Assembly (NCBI GenBank): GCA_032718475.1
Contig: JAUCBJ010003681.1
Location: 17,307-81,306, forward strand
Source of the DNA: Nemertoderma westbladi
Lineage: Eukaryota > Xenacoelomorpha > Nemertodermatida > Nemertodermatidae
Reading direction: 5' to 3'
DNA length: 64,000 bases
Shown piece after piece: positions 9,931 through 19,772 of this stretch. A model generated the notes under the pieces. The model was given only the letters and a program-made list of their open reading frames with translations, was not told where the DNA came from and did not search any database. The position numbers were made by a program, and so were the translations under genes. The stretch's first letter is position 1; each line of letters starts with the position of its first letter.

Positions 9931-10993
9931 CTACTAGGATCGGCATGCTGCATTGCAGCTGCATTTTTAAGAATGCTGTGCCGGCTTGTCAACAAAATTG
10001 CACCGCCACAACTCCCTATCACCCATGACATTTGCTAGATCATCCGCATCTTCAAGGCCAGTGTCCTTTAAGATGCGTCTCAAGAAAGTCATGGGCTGTC
10101 CACCATGCTTATTTACTCCATGAGGCTGCCAAAGTACAAGATTATGCACTGGCTGGTCCTCACGGCGAAAGCAATGTCCTGCAAAGCGGAGCCGATTTTG
10201 TTCTAGTGTCAAGCTTGGGGGAACCAATGAGACACCTCCAATGTTATATAGTGTCTCGTTGGAGATGTGTGCATTGTACTTGACACAATGAACCCGGCGT
10301 AGCATTCTTGTGAATGTGCCATCCAGAGATTTGGTGTCCTCAGCAGTTAGAGCCCAGCATGGACTCCCGTAGAGGAGTACTGGAACTACTGCTGCTCTAA
10401 ATAATCGGACCTTAAGTTTCCGATTAATTCTCGGTGACTTCCAAATCCTGGAAAGCCTATTCAAGGCTGCCCATGCCTTTCCCTTACGTATTCGAAGGTC
10501 CTCACCTGACTTCCGGATCCATGATCCCAGGTAACAGAAGTCGTCCACATGCTCAAGCATACCATCCTTTGAGCTTATGCTCATCCGATCAGAGACTTGC
10601 TGAGGACTTTCAAAGTTAACGGTCAGAATTTTGGTCTTTCTGGAGTTAATAAAAAGACCAACACTAGAAGCAGCATGTTCTAATGAGCTGAGGAGCCGTT
10701 GGGCTCCCTCTAATGATTCTGAGAGTACTCCTAAGTCATCAGCAAAGTCTAGATCAGTTAGGTACTTGGCAGGATTTCCTCGACTTCTGGAGCCAGTAGG
10801 TGGAGTTATCATCACCCCATCATCTTTATGATGATCTAAGGACATGCGTAGAACATAGTTAACCACAATAATGAACAAGAATGGTGCAAGTGTGTCTCCT
10901 TGGAGGACGCCCCATAACACTTCAAATGGTTCTGTGTCACCGTCAACAGTAGACACAAATGTTGTCGAACCATCGTATACTGATCTGATTGCT
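9931..10993 (-). mobile_element. RTE-like LINE family A, 5'-truncated copy (A1), minus strand
   Basis: Contains RT motifs 5-7 and the C-terminal domain, followed by a short 3' UTR of about 30 bp and a (TAG)2 tail at 9931-9936 (CTACTA on the plus strand). The BEL/Pao sequence resumes at 9930. The 5' (right) truncation point lies in an AT microsatellite at about 10994. The same 3' end occurs twice at 62.8-63.8 kb. Confidence 0.85.
9967..10986 (-). pseudogene. Reverse transcriptase C-terminal half, RTE-like LINE family A
   Basis: An open frame on the minus strand that lacks its N-terminus. The 329-residue frame starts at an internal Met (10956). The coding sequence clearly continues upstream to about 10986 as AAIRSVYDGSTTFVS. 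Visible are GVLQGDTLAPFLF, DLDFADDLGVL (catalytic Asp pair), CYLGSWIRKSGED, LLYGSPCWALTAED, RLRFAGHCFRREDQ and ELWRCNFVDKPAQHS before the stop. No internal stops occur, so the fragment is fairly young or lightly decayed. Without endonuclease and RT fingers it cannot be functional alone. Compared with family B it has the same domain plan but diverged sequence. Confidence 0.85.
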
Positions 10994-11040
10994 GCAATAA
11001 TTTATTATATTATTATATTATTATATTATTATATATTTAT
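10994..11040. repeat. AT microsatellite (ATTATATT-type)
   Basis: About 47 bp of TTATATTATTATATTATT-like sequence at the truncated 5' end of the family A copy, directly before the palindrome array. Confidence 0.85.
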
Positions 11041-11046
11041 AACTTC

Positions 11047-11390
11047 CTAAGTCGTGCGAACGACATACTAAGTCGTGCGAACGACTTAACTAACGCGTGC
11101 GTACGACTTAGTAACTCGTGCGAACGACTTACTAAGTCGTGCGAACGACATACTAAGTCGTGCGAACGACTTAACTAACGCGTGCGTACGACTTAGTAAC
11201 TCGTGCGAACGACATACTAAGTCGTGCGAACGACATACTAAGTCGTGCGAACGACATACTAAGTCGTGCGAACGACTTAACTAACGCGTGCGTACGACTT
11301 AGTACCTCGTGCGAACGACATACTAAGTCGTGCGAACGACTTAACTAACGCGTGCGAACGACTTAGTAACTCGTGCGAACGACTTACTAA
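11047..11390. repeat. 21-bp tandem palindrome (hairpin) array, about 16 units
   Basis: The unit is about 21 bp, TACTAAGTCGTGCGAACGACA with variants. Each unit contains AAGTCGT-GCGA-ACGACTT or a close form, a 7-bp inverted repeat around a four-base loop, so every unit can fold. A variant AACGCGTGCGTACGACTT alternates at intervals, giving a larger pattern of three to five units. It is GC-richer than its surroundings and contains no gene. Confidence 0.9.
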
Positions 11391-12946
11391 CTTTACTTTG
11401 ATTGGCTAAATAATACTGAAGTAATAAAAGTACAACCTTTTTAGCGGGATAATATATTTAACATATTAATTTTACTTTAACTTATTCAGTAAATAGCTGT
11501 ATTATCTACGGTCAGCGCTGTATTATAGTGTCAGGTGTTGTTGCTGTGTTGCTGTGTTTCTGTGTTCCCATCTCACTATTGTATCGAACAGCTGTAGTCG
11601 AAATCTCAGGTTTTGGGGGGAGGTGAGATATTAGGACCATGAATTTTCTAACTGACAGGTTTCGTTGCATTGCTTGGATCAAACTTATCCTGTATTCTAT
11701 AATGCGTGATATTTTACTCTCCGGCGTCGGTAGAGGTGAAGAAGTGTGTTGTTGGTTTGCCTCTGCGTCATTGGGGGCGGGGGGGGGGGGGGGGGGGGTA
11801 ATATTTAATATTTAATTTTATAGAGTAGATTTAATTTCATGGAGTAATCTAACTCTATCATAATATTTATTACTTCATCTTCATGGAGTAATCTAGCTCC
11901 ATCCTCGTGACCGCGGACCCTGCCCTATCAGAGGGTCTCTACGATCCCCTCTCTGCTCCCCCAGCCCCCGCACCCATTCCATCGCTGGTCAGACTGCTTG
12001 ACTTTTAATTTTAGGTGTTACTGTATTACTTGGAAGGCTTTGTGAAGACGATTGTTCGACCACATATTTATTAATTATTATCGATTAATGTTTACTATTG
12101 ATTTCTCTGACAAAGATTATTGTAATGTTTATGTAATATTAGTACATAAGGTTAGTAGAAAGTGTATTTATCTATAACCCCCCTGACCCTAATATATTTT
12201 CGTAATTTGTTTTTGTTTATTTATTTTATTTCTTTCATAATGACGAAGCTCATTAGTATTTTGGGACAGGTTTAAGGCTATCACATTAAATTTTATCCTA
12301 GAGATCCAAGATCCAAGATCCATAAACTTAGATTTTACTAAATTATGTGAAGATATAATGACATTCACATCATGTTTAGGTGGTTAGGCAAGCCGCTGAA
12401 ATCCAATTTTTTTGCTCAGCGGGCACAAAAATGGTTTTATCAAAAAAGTCACTCGATTTTATTAACCCTTTGTACACAAACTTAATTGTGTGCAAATCTC
12501 TTGAAGTGGCGATTTTCACCTTCACATCGTGAGTAGTTGTTATAAAACAACACCTCTCTCACTGAAATGTTACCAAGTTGCTAAAATAGTTTGCCAATTT
12601 AGTCTCTAAAATGAAAATGCAAGTTCAGTTAGTAAGTAGGTCTACATATTAATTAACATTATGGCAATTTGCTTAGTTATATTTTTTAAATATTTAATAT
12701 AGCAATCTATATTACATGTATACACGAATAATCAAATCCTTTCTAATAATAATAATGTAATAAATGATGATTGTGAAATCTAAGTCCGGCAAAAAACAAG
12801 GCACAAAGTTGTCTTCGTTTGTAGAGTGAGTTTAGGTGTTTTACGCCCCACATTTAAGTCGATGGAGTTGAGATTTCTGACTTATATGCCAGTTAGTTGG
12901 AGGGTTGAACTGCCTTGGCCAGTTTCGGGTTCTGGTCTCTCATTTC
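11391..12946. other. Non-coding stretch downstream of the candidate host gene
   Basis: No recognisable gene or element. It contains a G20 run (11779-11798) and a short duplicated segment TTCATGGAGTAATCTA near 11836 and 11879. There is a GC-richer patch at about 11900-11990 and a small (GATCCAA)3 run near 12301. On the minus strand an AATAAA lies at 12458-12463, about 485 bp past the stop codon of the host exon. It could serve as its polyadenylation signal, but such a hexamer is common in AT-rich DNA. Confidence 0.45.
11779..11798 (+). repeat. G20 homopolymer
   Basis: Twenty consecutive G after GGGGGC, in otherwise AT-rich DNA. It can form a G-quadruplex, and its length may be unreliable in the assembly. 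Confidence 0.9.
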
Positions 12947-13276
12947 CTACAACACTGTCTCCTCCGACTGTTGTGTGTCGTCTGTCAGTGCCAGTAGACT
13001 GTGTGGGTATGAGTATGGCGGTGGTGAGGACATGGAGTCAGAAGGTGATAATGAGCAGGATAGGTAGGAGTTGTAACCGGGGGGTTTCGAAGAATCGCAA
13101 CTGGCGCACCCAGGCTGGTCGTTGCAAGTCTGACTCTCATGTAGTTGACAGCGCCTCCTTCTGTTTGTATTTCGTGTGGTGGTCAGGAAGACTTTATGGA
13201 TAATTGTTGACGCAGCGAGAATGTTGACCACCATAAATATTGCATACAAACATACAAGGAATGGCATCCGATCGGC
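12947..13276 (-). CDS. Terminal coding exon (exon C) of a candidate multi-pass membrane protein gene
   Basis: The 330-bp open exon follows a GAATTTTTAG acceptor (AG at 13277-13278) and ends at TAG 12947-12949, giving 109 residues. Residues 5-32 are a hydrophobic helix (FLVCLYAIFMVVNILAAS...). A basic stretch RNTNRRRRC follows, which by the positive-inside rule places the tail in the cytosol. The tail has five Cys, two PPxY motifs (PPGY 65-68, PPPY 85-88) that match ligands of NEDD4-family WW domains, and a C-terminal ETVL resembling a class I PDZ ligand. The exon is in phase 0 with exon B at 17469-17633. Four-helix lysosomal proteins of the LAPTM type also carry C-terminal PPxY motifs, but I see no clear sequence match, so no family name is given. 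The opposite-strand frame at 12826-13203 is a shadow. Confidence 0.6.
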   Translation of the reverse strand, partial: ADRMPFLVCLYAIFMVVNILAASTIIHKVFLTTTRNTNRRRRCQLHESQTCNDQPGCASCDSSKPPGYNSYLSCSLSPSDSMSSPPPYSYPHSLLALTDDTQQSEETVL

Positions 13277-13463
13277 CTAAAAATTCAAAGTAAATATATT
13301 TCAATAATATATATATATTTAATATATATATTTAACTTTATTTATATTTAATAATACAAAAATACATACTATATTATACGATATGCAACTACTGGTACAT
13401 ATAAAAAATCTATATACGCAAATATATTATGTTATATATTATTACATTGGAACATCCTGAAAA

Positions 13464-14160
13464 ATGAAGACGTTTAGACGTAGTAAAAACGAACCTAACA
13501 TTCAAAGCTTCTGTAAGTTTGAACACCGATGTCGGGGAACCAATCTGTTTGTTCGAAAGTTGCGTGGACTTATATCTAGGTCTTGCATACGGCCAGTTCG
13601 GTTCGTTTTCATTACAACTAAACTGCGCCAGTCACTCCCATCTCTAAAACATCCCGTCCCGGCTTGCGTCTAATGTCATTTACTCTTTCTCTTGTCCCTT
13701 TTGTAAGGGGGAATATGTTGGACTTATCATCCAACACTTGTCTGAACGCGTTAGACAGCACCAGGATGGGACAGCCAATGATGGGAGCGAACAGGGTAAT
13801 ACTGTGCACAATCACATCATGACGCACCGCGGCTAGCCCAATACACGTTGGCTGACTGACTGGCGTGAATTGTTTAAACATTTCACTGTAATTACTAGAT
13901 ACCCATTCCGGCCAGTATTTCAAAAGCTTGAAATGTATTATATTCAAACAAGCACACCCTCTATCAACAAGCAGAAACGTGATTGGTGCAAGTTTGTGGT
14001 GCTGCTTCCCAGTGGTTAGTTACCTACATTACAGACCTCTCTCTTCAATTCAATACCCTTCCGTCCCCCTTTAGGAATCTATATCTCCATTTCCTGGCTT
14101 GGCCTCCTGAGAATGCCTTCAGCTGCGGGGCGAAACCTACTGGTCAGCTGGCTGCTGTCA
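13464..14160 (+). pseudogene. Penelope-like element, C-terminal GIY-YIG endonuclease remnant
   Basis: Two frames cover the C-terminal end of a Penelope-like retroelement protein. The first, to 13673, ends RFVFITTKLRQSLPSLKHP, the linker after the RT. After a one-base frameshift near 13660 comes NVIYSFSCPFCKGEYVGL, then QHLSERVRQH, HNHIMTHRG, a TAG at 13834-13836, TDWRELFKHF, PVFQKLEMYYIQ, SINKQKRDW and the end at about 14019. The VIY and YVG steps, the CxxC inside them, the Arg and His after them and a later Glu (KLEMYYI) match the GIY-YIG nuclease of this group. The downstream text to about 14160 (CCTCCTGAGAATGCCTTCAG...) resembles Penelope-like 3' regions. Frameshift and stop make it inactive. 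It lies within the predicted B-C intron. Confidence 0.7.
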
Positions 14161-14309
14161 GCTGATCACTGATTGTGACATTAAGCATAAATCTGACATT
14201 AAAGCTTTTATGGCCCTCATTCTATTATTTCATTATACATAATTTCATTATATTAAAATCACTTGTGCCGTAACGCTATAAAGTGCTACTATATGGCCAT
14301 TGACGCGGT

Positions 14310-14462
14310 CCCAATATCGTGGTATCCGAGTGGATACAGCACCTTAACTGCTGTCTCAGTAGTGTTTGGCGGCGCAGGATCGAATCCGTCTAAAGGCTGT
14401 AGAAATTTCGCCAGTCGCCTAGCCAAGACAATTAAGACATTGGTGCTTACACTAACCTAGCA
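14310..14462 (+). repeat. tRNA-headed SINE-like sequence
   Basis: TGGTATCCGAGTGG (14320-14333) fits a Pol III box A, and GGATCGAATCC (14378-14388) fits box B. The spacing and the sequence around both boxes resemble a serine-type tRNA with a long variable arm. The T-stem is poorly paired and no intact acceptor stem was found, so this is not a functional tRNA. The following 70 bp would be the SINE body. It abuts the 38-bp array. Confidence 0.5.
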
Positions 14463-14468
14463 GCTGTA

Positions 14469-17424
14469 TAATGGGAACCTGGTGCACTGATAGGCTGTAA
14501 TAGTCCCTAAGGGAACCTGGCGCACTGATAGGCTGTAATAGTCCCTAAGGGCGCCCGCAATAAGGGGAAAGTGGCGCACTGATAGGCTGTAATAGTCCCT
14601 GAGGGAACCCGCAATAATGGGAACCTGGCGCACTGATAGGCTGTAATAGACCCTAAAGGAACCTGGCGCACTGATAGGCTGTAATAGTCCCTAAGTGAAC
14701 CTGGTGCACTGATAGGCTGTAATAGTCCCTAAGGGAACCTGGCGCACTGATAGGCTGTAATCGTCCCTAAGGGAACCTGGCGCACTGATAGGCTGTAATA
14801 GTCCCTTAGGGCGCACGCAATAATGGGAACCTGGCGCCCTGATAGGCTGTAATAGACCCTAAGGGCGCCCGCAATAATGGGAACCTGGCGCACTGATAGG
14901 CTGTAATAGACCCTAAGGGAACCTGGCGCACTGATAGGCTGTAATAGTCCCTAAGGGAACCTGGCGCACTGATAGGCTGTAATAGTCCCTTAGGGCGCAC
15001 GCAATAATGGGAACTTGGCGCACTGATAGGCTGTAATAGACCCTAAGGGAACCTGGCGCACTGATAGGCTGTAATAGTCCCTAAGGGAACCTGGCGCACT
15101 GATAGACTGTTGTAATAGTCCCTTAGTGAGGCTAGGCTACGCGTAGTTGAATATCGATCATTGGTTGATGCAATGCGAATGAATGGGGGTGGCAGATGGT
15201 CGTCGTAAATGTATCAAAATTTCGCATTTTCAATAGCCCTCCGAGCGGAAATCCCATAGAGAAGCATAGGGAGGACTTACCAGGGGGACCCTCTTCCTCT
15301 ACTACTCACCCTATCGGTAATTAATTTCCGTATCAATCAAATCATTATTACATTACTATCGCTTCATTTGATGTCTGTGAACCTAACTAATGAACTGTAT
15401 AATTTATAAATATTGTCTCCTTTTGCTTCATAATTAATGTCAATCTTAATGTTATTTCAACTATTGTTTCTTATTTAACTTTGCCCAAATCTCATATCAA
15501 ACCAATAATAAACACAATAATCTACTGATTATGTTATACTTATATTTGCAAACTTATTATATATATACATACGCCTATGACATCTAATTGTAAATTTTAA
15601 TCTGTATCTCTGAATGTCTTATACCGATTTTAATATGTGTCAATCTTGTGCACTTTTATTATATGTTCTTGTGCAATTTTATGTCAATTTTATTTGATTA
15701 AAACAATGAAATGAAATGAGTCCCTAAAGGAACCTGGCGCACTGATAGGCTGTAATAGACCCTAAGGGCGCCCGCAATAATGGGAACCTGGCGCACTGAT
15801 AGGTTGTAATAGTCCCTAAGGGAACCTGGCGCACTGATAGGCTGTAATAGACCCTAAGGGCGCCCGCAATAATGGGAACCTGGCGCACTGATAGGCTGTA
15901 ATAGTCCCTAAGGGAACCTGGCGCACTGATAGGCTGTAATAGACCCTAAGGGCGCCCGCAATAATGGGAACCTGGCGCACTGATAGGCTGTAATAGTCCC
16001 TAAGGGAACCTGGCGCACTGATAGGCTGTAATAGTCCCTAAGGGAACCTGGCGCACTGATAGGCTGTAATAGTCCCTTAGGGCGCACGCAATAATGGGAA
16101 CCTGGCGCACTGATAGGCTGTAATAGCCCCTAAGGGAGCTGGCGCACTGATAGGCTGTAATAGTCCCTAAGGGAACCTGGCGCACTGATAGGCTGTAATA
16201 GTCCCTTAGGGCGCACGCAATAATGGGAACCTGGCGCCCTGATAGGCTGTAATAGACCCTAAGGGAACCTGGCGCACTGATAGGCTGTAATAGACCCTAA
16301 GGGAACCTGGCGCACTGATAGACTGTAATAGACCCTAAGGGCGCCCGCAATAATGGGAACCTGGCGCACTGATAGGCTGTAATAGTCCCTAAGGGAACCT
16401 GGCGCACTGATAGGCTGTAATAGTCCCTAAGGGCGCCCGCAATAATGGGAACCTGGTGCACTGATAGGCTGTAATAGTCCCTAAGGGAGCTGGCGCACTG
16501 ATAGGCTGTAATAGTCCCTAAGGGCGCCCGCAATAATGGGAACCTGGCGCACTGATAGGCTGTAATCGTCCCTAAGGGAACCTGGCGCACTGATAGGCTG
16601 TAATAGTCCCTTAGGGCGCACGCAATAATGGGAACCTGGTGCACTGATAGGCTGTAATAGACCCTAAGGGAACCTGGCGAAATGATAGGCTGTAATAGTC
16701 CCTAAGGGAACCTGGCGCACTGATAGGCTGTAATAGTCCCTAAGGGAGCTGGCGCACTGATAGGCTGTAATAGTCCCTAAGGGAACCTGGCGCACTGATA
16801 GGCTGTAATAGTCCCTTAGGGCGCACGCAATAATGGGAACCTGGCGCCCTGATAGGCTGTAATAGACCCTAAGGGCGCCCGCAATAATGGGAACCTGGCG
16901 CACTGATAGGCTGTAATAGTCCCTAAGGGAACCTGGCGCACTGATAGGCTGTAATAGTCCCTAAGGGAACCTGGCGCACTGATAGGCTGTAATAGTCCCT
17001 TAGGGCGCACGCAATAATGGGAACCTGGCGCCCTGATAGGCTGTAATAGACCCTAAGGGAACCTGGCGCACTGATAGGCTGTAATAGTCCCTTAGGGCGC
17101 ACGCAATAATGGGAACCTGGCGCACTGATAGGCTGTAATAGTCCCTAAGGGAACCTGGCGCACTGATAGGCTGTAATAGTCCCTAAGGGAACCTGGCGCA
17201 CTGATAGGCTGTAATAGTCCCTAAGGGAACCTGGCGCACTGATAGGCTGTAATAGACCCTAAGGGAACCTGGCGCACTGATAGGCTGTAATAGACCCTAA
17301 GGGCGCCCGCAATAACGGGAACCTGGCGCACTGATAGGCTGTAATAGACCCTAAGGGCGCCCGCAATAATGGGAACCTGGCGCACTGATAGGCTGTAATA
17401 GACCCTAAGGGCGCCCGCAATAAC
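14469..17424. repeat. 38/54-bp tandem repeat array
   Basis: The basic 38-bp unit reads GGGAACCTGGCGCACTGATA followed by GGCTGTAATAGTCCCTAA. A 54-bp form adds GGGCGCCCGCAATAAT (or GGGCGCACGCAATAAT). The two forms are interspersed with no strict alternation. The CCCTAAGGG and GGGCGCCC junctions are palindromic. The array is split by a 0.6-kb insertion at 15126-15718 and lies in the predicted intron between exons C and B. Confidence 0.95.
15126..15718 (+). mobile_element. Unidentified 0.6-kb insertion in the 38/54-bp array, LINE/SINE-like tail
   Basis: Non-repeat sequence inside the array. It ends in GATTAAAACAATGAAATGAAATG, a short-repeat tail typical of non-LTR retroposons, preceded by an AT-rich 3'-UTR-like region. 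The array sequence AGTCCCTTA lies just before it (15117-15125) and AGTCCCTAA just after it (15719-15727). This looks like a target-site duplication of about 7-9 bp, although the array itself repeats this word. No protein motif is visible. Confidence 0.55.
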
Positions 17425-17468
17425 AAATAATTATATGAATAATATTCTTTATTTATTTATTAATATAC

Positions 17469-17633
17469 CTTACTACTGAATAAAGCTGTTGTGGCAAAAA
17501 CGGATTGTTCTGAACAGTGCATGTTGCTCATAATCTCCCAGAAATGCGCCCAGCAATAAATCATTGTGGTTGGATCAAACAGAATGTGTAGTATCGCCAT
17601 GACCACCCAAGGTATTGCCAGGGATGCGTTTTT
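17469..17633 (-). CDS. Internal coding exon (exon B) of a candidate multi-pass membrane protein gene
   Basis: The 165-bp exon (55 codons, no stop) is bounded on the minus strand by a TTTATTTTAG acceptor (AG at 17634-17635) and an AGTAAG/GTATAT donor (GT at 17467-17468). It translates as KNASLAIPWVVMAILHILFD followed by PTTMIYCWAHFWEIM, then a polar stretch with NMHC, ending SSK. The first part is a membrane helix and the rest a probable loop or second amphipathic segment. Both ends are in phase 0, matching exon A upstream and exon C downstream. It is too short to stand out in an ORF scan. The evidence is splice-site quality, length divisible by three and hydrophobic character, not family recognition. 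Confidence 0.55.
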
Positions 17634-17958
17634 CTAAAATAAATATTTGTAATATTGAATTATAATTGTAATGTAATAATGGTAATAATATCTAATTGTA
17701 ATATTTGTCTGATCCGCCACCTAGCACAGACGCTTGTGGCTCGACGGCAGGGGATGCGCGAATGAGGCCTAGCATCCGTCATCGGTGGAGTTTGGAGGCG
17801 GCTCCAGTTCGCGCTCATCCGCTCCAATTCCCTCTGCTTACGTGGAGGCCGGTGGTCGTGGAGGGCACTTGGTTTTGGGGATGGTGCGGGTCTGAGAGGG
17901 TCTGACCTAATAGAACACTACTAACTTTAATATATTTTTAACTTGGTTTGGTGATTGT
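17634..17958. other. Intronic stretch with GC-rich patch
   Basis: AT-rich at both ends, with a GC-rich patch at about 17700-17910 that holds a short plus-strand frame (17705-17905) with no recognisable domain. On the minus strand CTATTAG and CACGTAAGC could bracket a 65-bp exon, but its length would break the phase between exons A and B, so I do not annotate it. Confidence 0.4.
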
Positions 17959-18773
17959 GATAGATAGATAGATTTATACATAATGTAAAAAACAATAACA
18001 AATACACCAAACAATGTACCGGTATAAAGGTATTGTCCAACATAACATATAGGATTACCCCTAAAGCTTTGCAGCTTATTTCCAAGGGGGTCCTTTATGT
18101 TACTTGGTTACAAATACAATATTACACTACGCTAACCTAAAACCAATATAAAACGTAATTACACTATGTACATGTACAACTTTACCGAGAGCGTGACAAT
18201 GTCCGACTCAACGATAAAGATGTAATGTACAGAACAATTTATTATAAAACGTAATTACAGTATAAATAGTAAATAATTAATAAACTAATAACTTACTGTA
18301 GGACTATTGTACCTATTTTTACATTGCACACGGAGGTGAGATTTAACTGCTGATTTAAAAGAATGTTGATTATTTAGGTTTTTAATTTCATTAGGCAGAG
18401 CGTTCCAATTTTTAATGCCGTTAAAAAAGAAAGTATCAGATTCAAAGGATTTACAATTCGGGAGGTAGAAGTTTGAAGCACTAGCTCTGGTACTGTAAGA
18501 GTGTGTATCGCGTACTCTGTTGAATTTTTGTTTTAGGTAATTGGGACATTTACCATTATACACTTTTTGCACATGGTTAAGGCGTAGCTGCTTAACTCTA
18601 CTATCTAAGTTAAGTAGTCCAGATTCAGAAAAGTCATCTGGAGTTAGGTGGTGTCTAGGTTTGTAGTCTTTAATAAATCGTACTACTTTATTCTGAGCTA
18701 CTTGTAATTTACATTTAAGCTGTTAGGTTAAGCCTTCATACCAAGAAGAGCACGCATAGTCCATGTGACACTG
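17959..18773 (-). mobile_element. CR1/L2-like LINE, 3' part (thumb end, 3' UTR, (ATCT)n tail)
   Basis: On the minus strand this encodes QCHMDYACSSWYEGL and, after a small frame disruption, KLQVAQNKVVRFIKDYKPRH, SRVKQLRLNHVQKVYNGKCP, FFFNGIKNWNALPNEIKN and a stop near 18285. These are the classic C-terminal end of a CR1/L2/Jockey-type RT. About 320 bp of 3' UTR lead to an ATCTATCTATCTATC tail at 17959-17973. The protein continues from the fragment at 21099-22600 without loss (see findings). Confidence 0.8.
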
Positions 18774-18967
18774 TGGGCGAGACACGTAGTCGGCGAGCCT
18801 CGGCATACGGTTCATATAGGGCAAATGGGGCATGTCCGTCTGTCTGTCCGTCTGTCTGTCTGGTAAATCTTTGAACGCGAATTTATCGGCATCGCTGATT
18901 TGAAATTGAACCAAACTTAGTAGATAAGTAGTAGAGGGAAAGTTTAGAAAATTTGTAAAGTTTGGTA

Positions 18968-19772
18968 CTACGCAGAAATAGTAGATATCCGGCAACTACA
19001 GTCATAGACACCGACTTTGCGGATGACATCGCCCTGCTCTCTAATACGCTAGCAGATGCACAGCTTCTACTAAATAAAGTGGAGAGGGCTGCTAAGGAGG
19101 TTGGATTGCATATAAATGCTACCAAGACCGAATTCATGACCTTTAATGTTGATGGAAACTTGACAACCATTGATAATAATCAACTAAGGCAGGTCGATGA
19201 CTTCCAGTCAGTACCTTGGATCATGGATAGAGAGTAGCAAAAAGGACATAGAAGTTAGGAAAGCAAAGGCTTGGGTAGCTCTATCAAAAATGGATACCAT
19301 CTGGAAATCAGATCTCTCCAGGCACCTGAAGACCAAGTTCTTTCGAGCCACAGTGGAAAGTGTATTTTTATACGGGGGTGAGACCTGGACACTGACTAAA
19401 TCACTTGAACAACGAATTGATGGTTGCTACACAAGACTACTAAGGGCAGCCCTAAACATCAGCTGGAGACAACACATGACAAACGCCGAGCTTTATGGTA
19501 CAATACCACCTGTATCAACCACCCTCCGGGAACGCAGATTAAGATTCAGTGGGCACTGCTGGCGAAGTAAAGACGAGGTCATACCAGATCTACTTCTCTG
19601 GCAACCAACTCATGGAAAGCGTAGTCGTGGACGACCTGCCATAACATATATAGATCAACTTGAAAGGGATACTGAACTTGGGAGAAACGAAATTGCGACA
19701 ACTATGGAGAATCGGGAAGCCTGGAAGGATCTCATTTCCACTGTCCGAGTTCGCTCGACCTAGTAGTAGTAG
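18968..19772 (+). mobile_element. RTE-like LINE family B, 5'-truncated copy (B3) with 13-bp target-site duplication
   Basis: Corresponds to about 5410-6206 of copy B1. It is flanked by GTAAAGTTTGGTA at 18955-18967 and again at 19772-19784, directly after a (TAG)4 tail (19761-19772). This is the structure left by target-primed reverse transcription. The protein is split by a 4-bp CAGT duplication near 19208. Otherwise it is open and keeps FADDIALL, YGGETWTLT, RLRFSGHCWR and the last codons up to the TAG stop. It shows the undamaged Glu codon where B1 has its second stop. Confidence 0.9.
18977..19763 (+). pseudogene. RT catalytic and C-terminal region of RTE-like LINE family B (frameshifted)
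   Basis: Two overlapping frames, to 19237 and from 19197 to 19763, cover the RT from just before FADDIALL to the protein end. The 4-bp CAGT duplication in GACTTCCAGTCAGTACC shifts the frame within DDFQYLGSW. The C-terminal 188 residues are open and end TVRVRST before the tail's first TAG. The endonuclease and RT fingers are missing through 5' truncation, so it was inactive on arrival. Confidence 0.85.

Noticed and set aside
11901-12000. GC-rich patch as a promoter
   Set aside because: Only composition supports it. No motif or gene start nearby.
12826-13203. Plus-strand 125-codon frame
   Set aside because: Lies opposite host exon C, which has splice and phase support. No recognisable domain.
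14310-14400. Functional suppressor-type tRNA (loop CCTTAAC suggests anticodon TTA)
   Set aside because: Position 33 is not T, the T-stem is mispaired and no acceptor stem pairs. A SINE head is more likely.
14469-17424. Telomere-like repeat because of CCCTAA words
   Set aside because: CCCTAA occurs once per 38/54-bp unit and never in tandem.
17700-17910. Extra 65-bp exon of the host gene on the minus strand
   Set aside because: It would shift the phase between exons A and B. Splice-like words alone are weak evidence.
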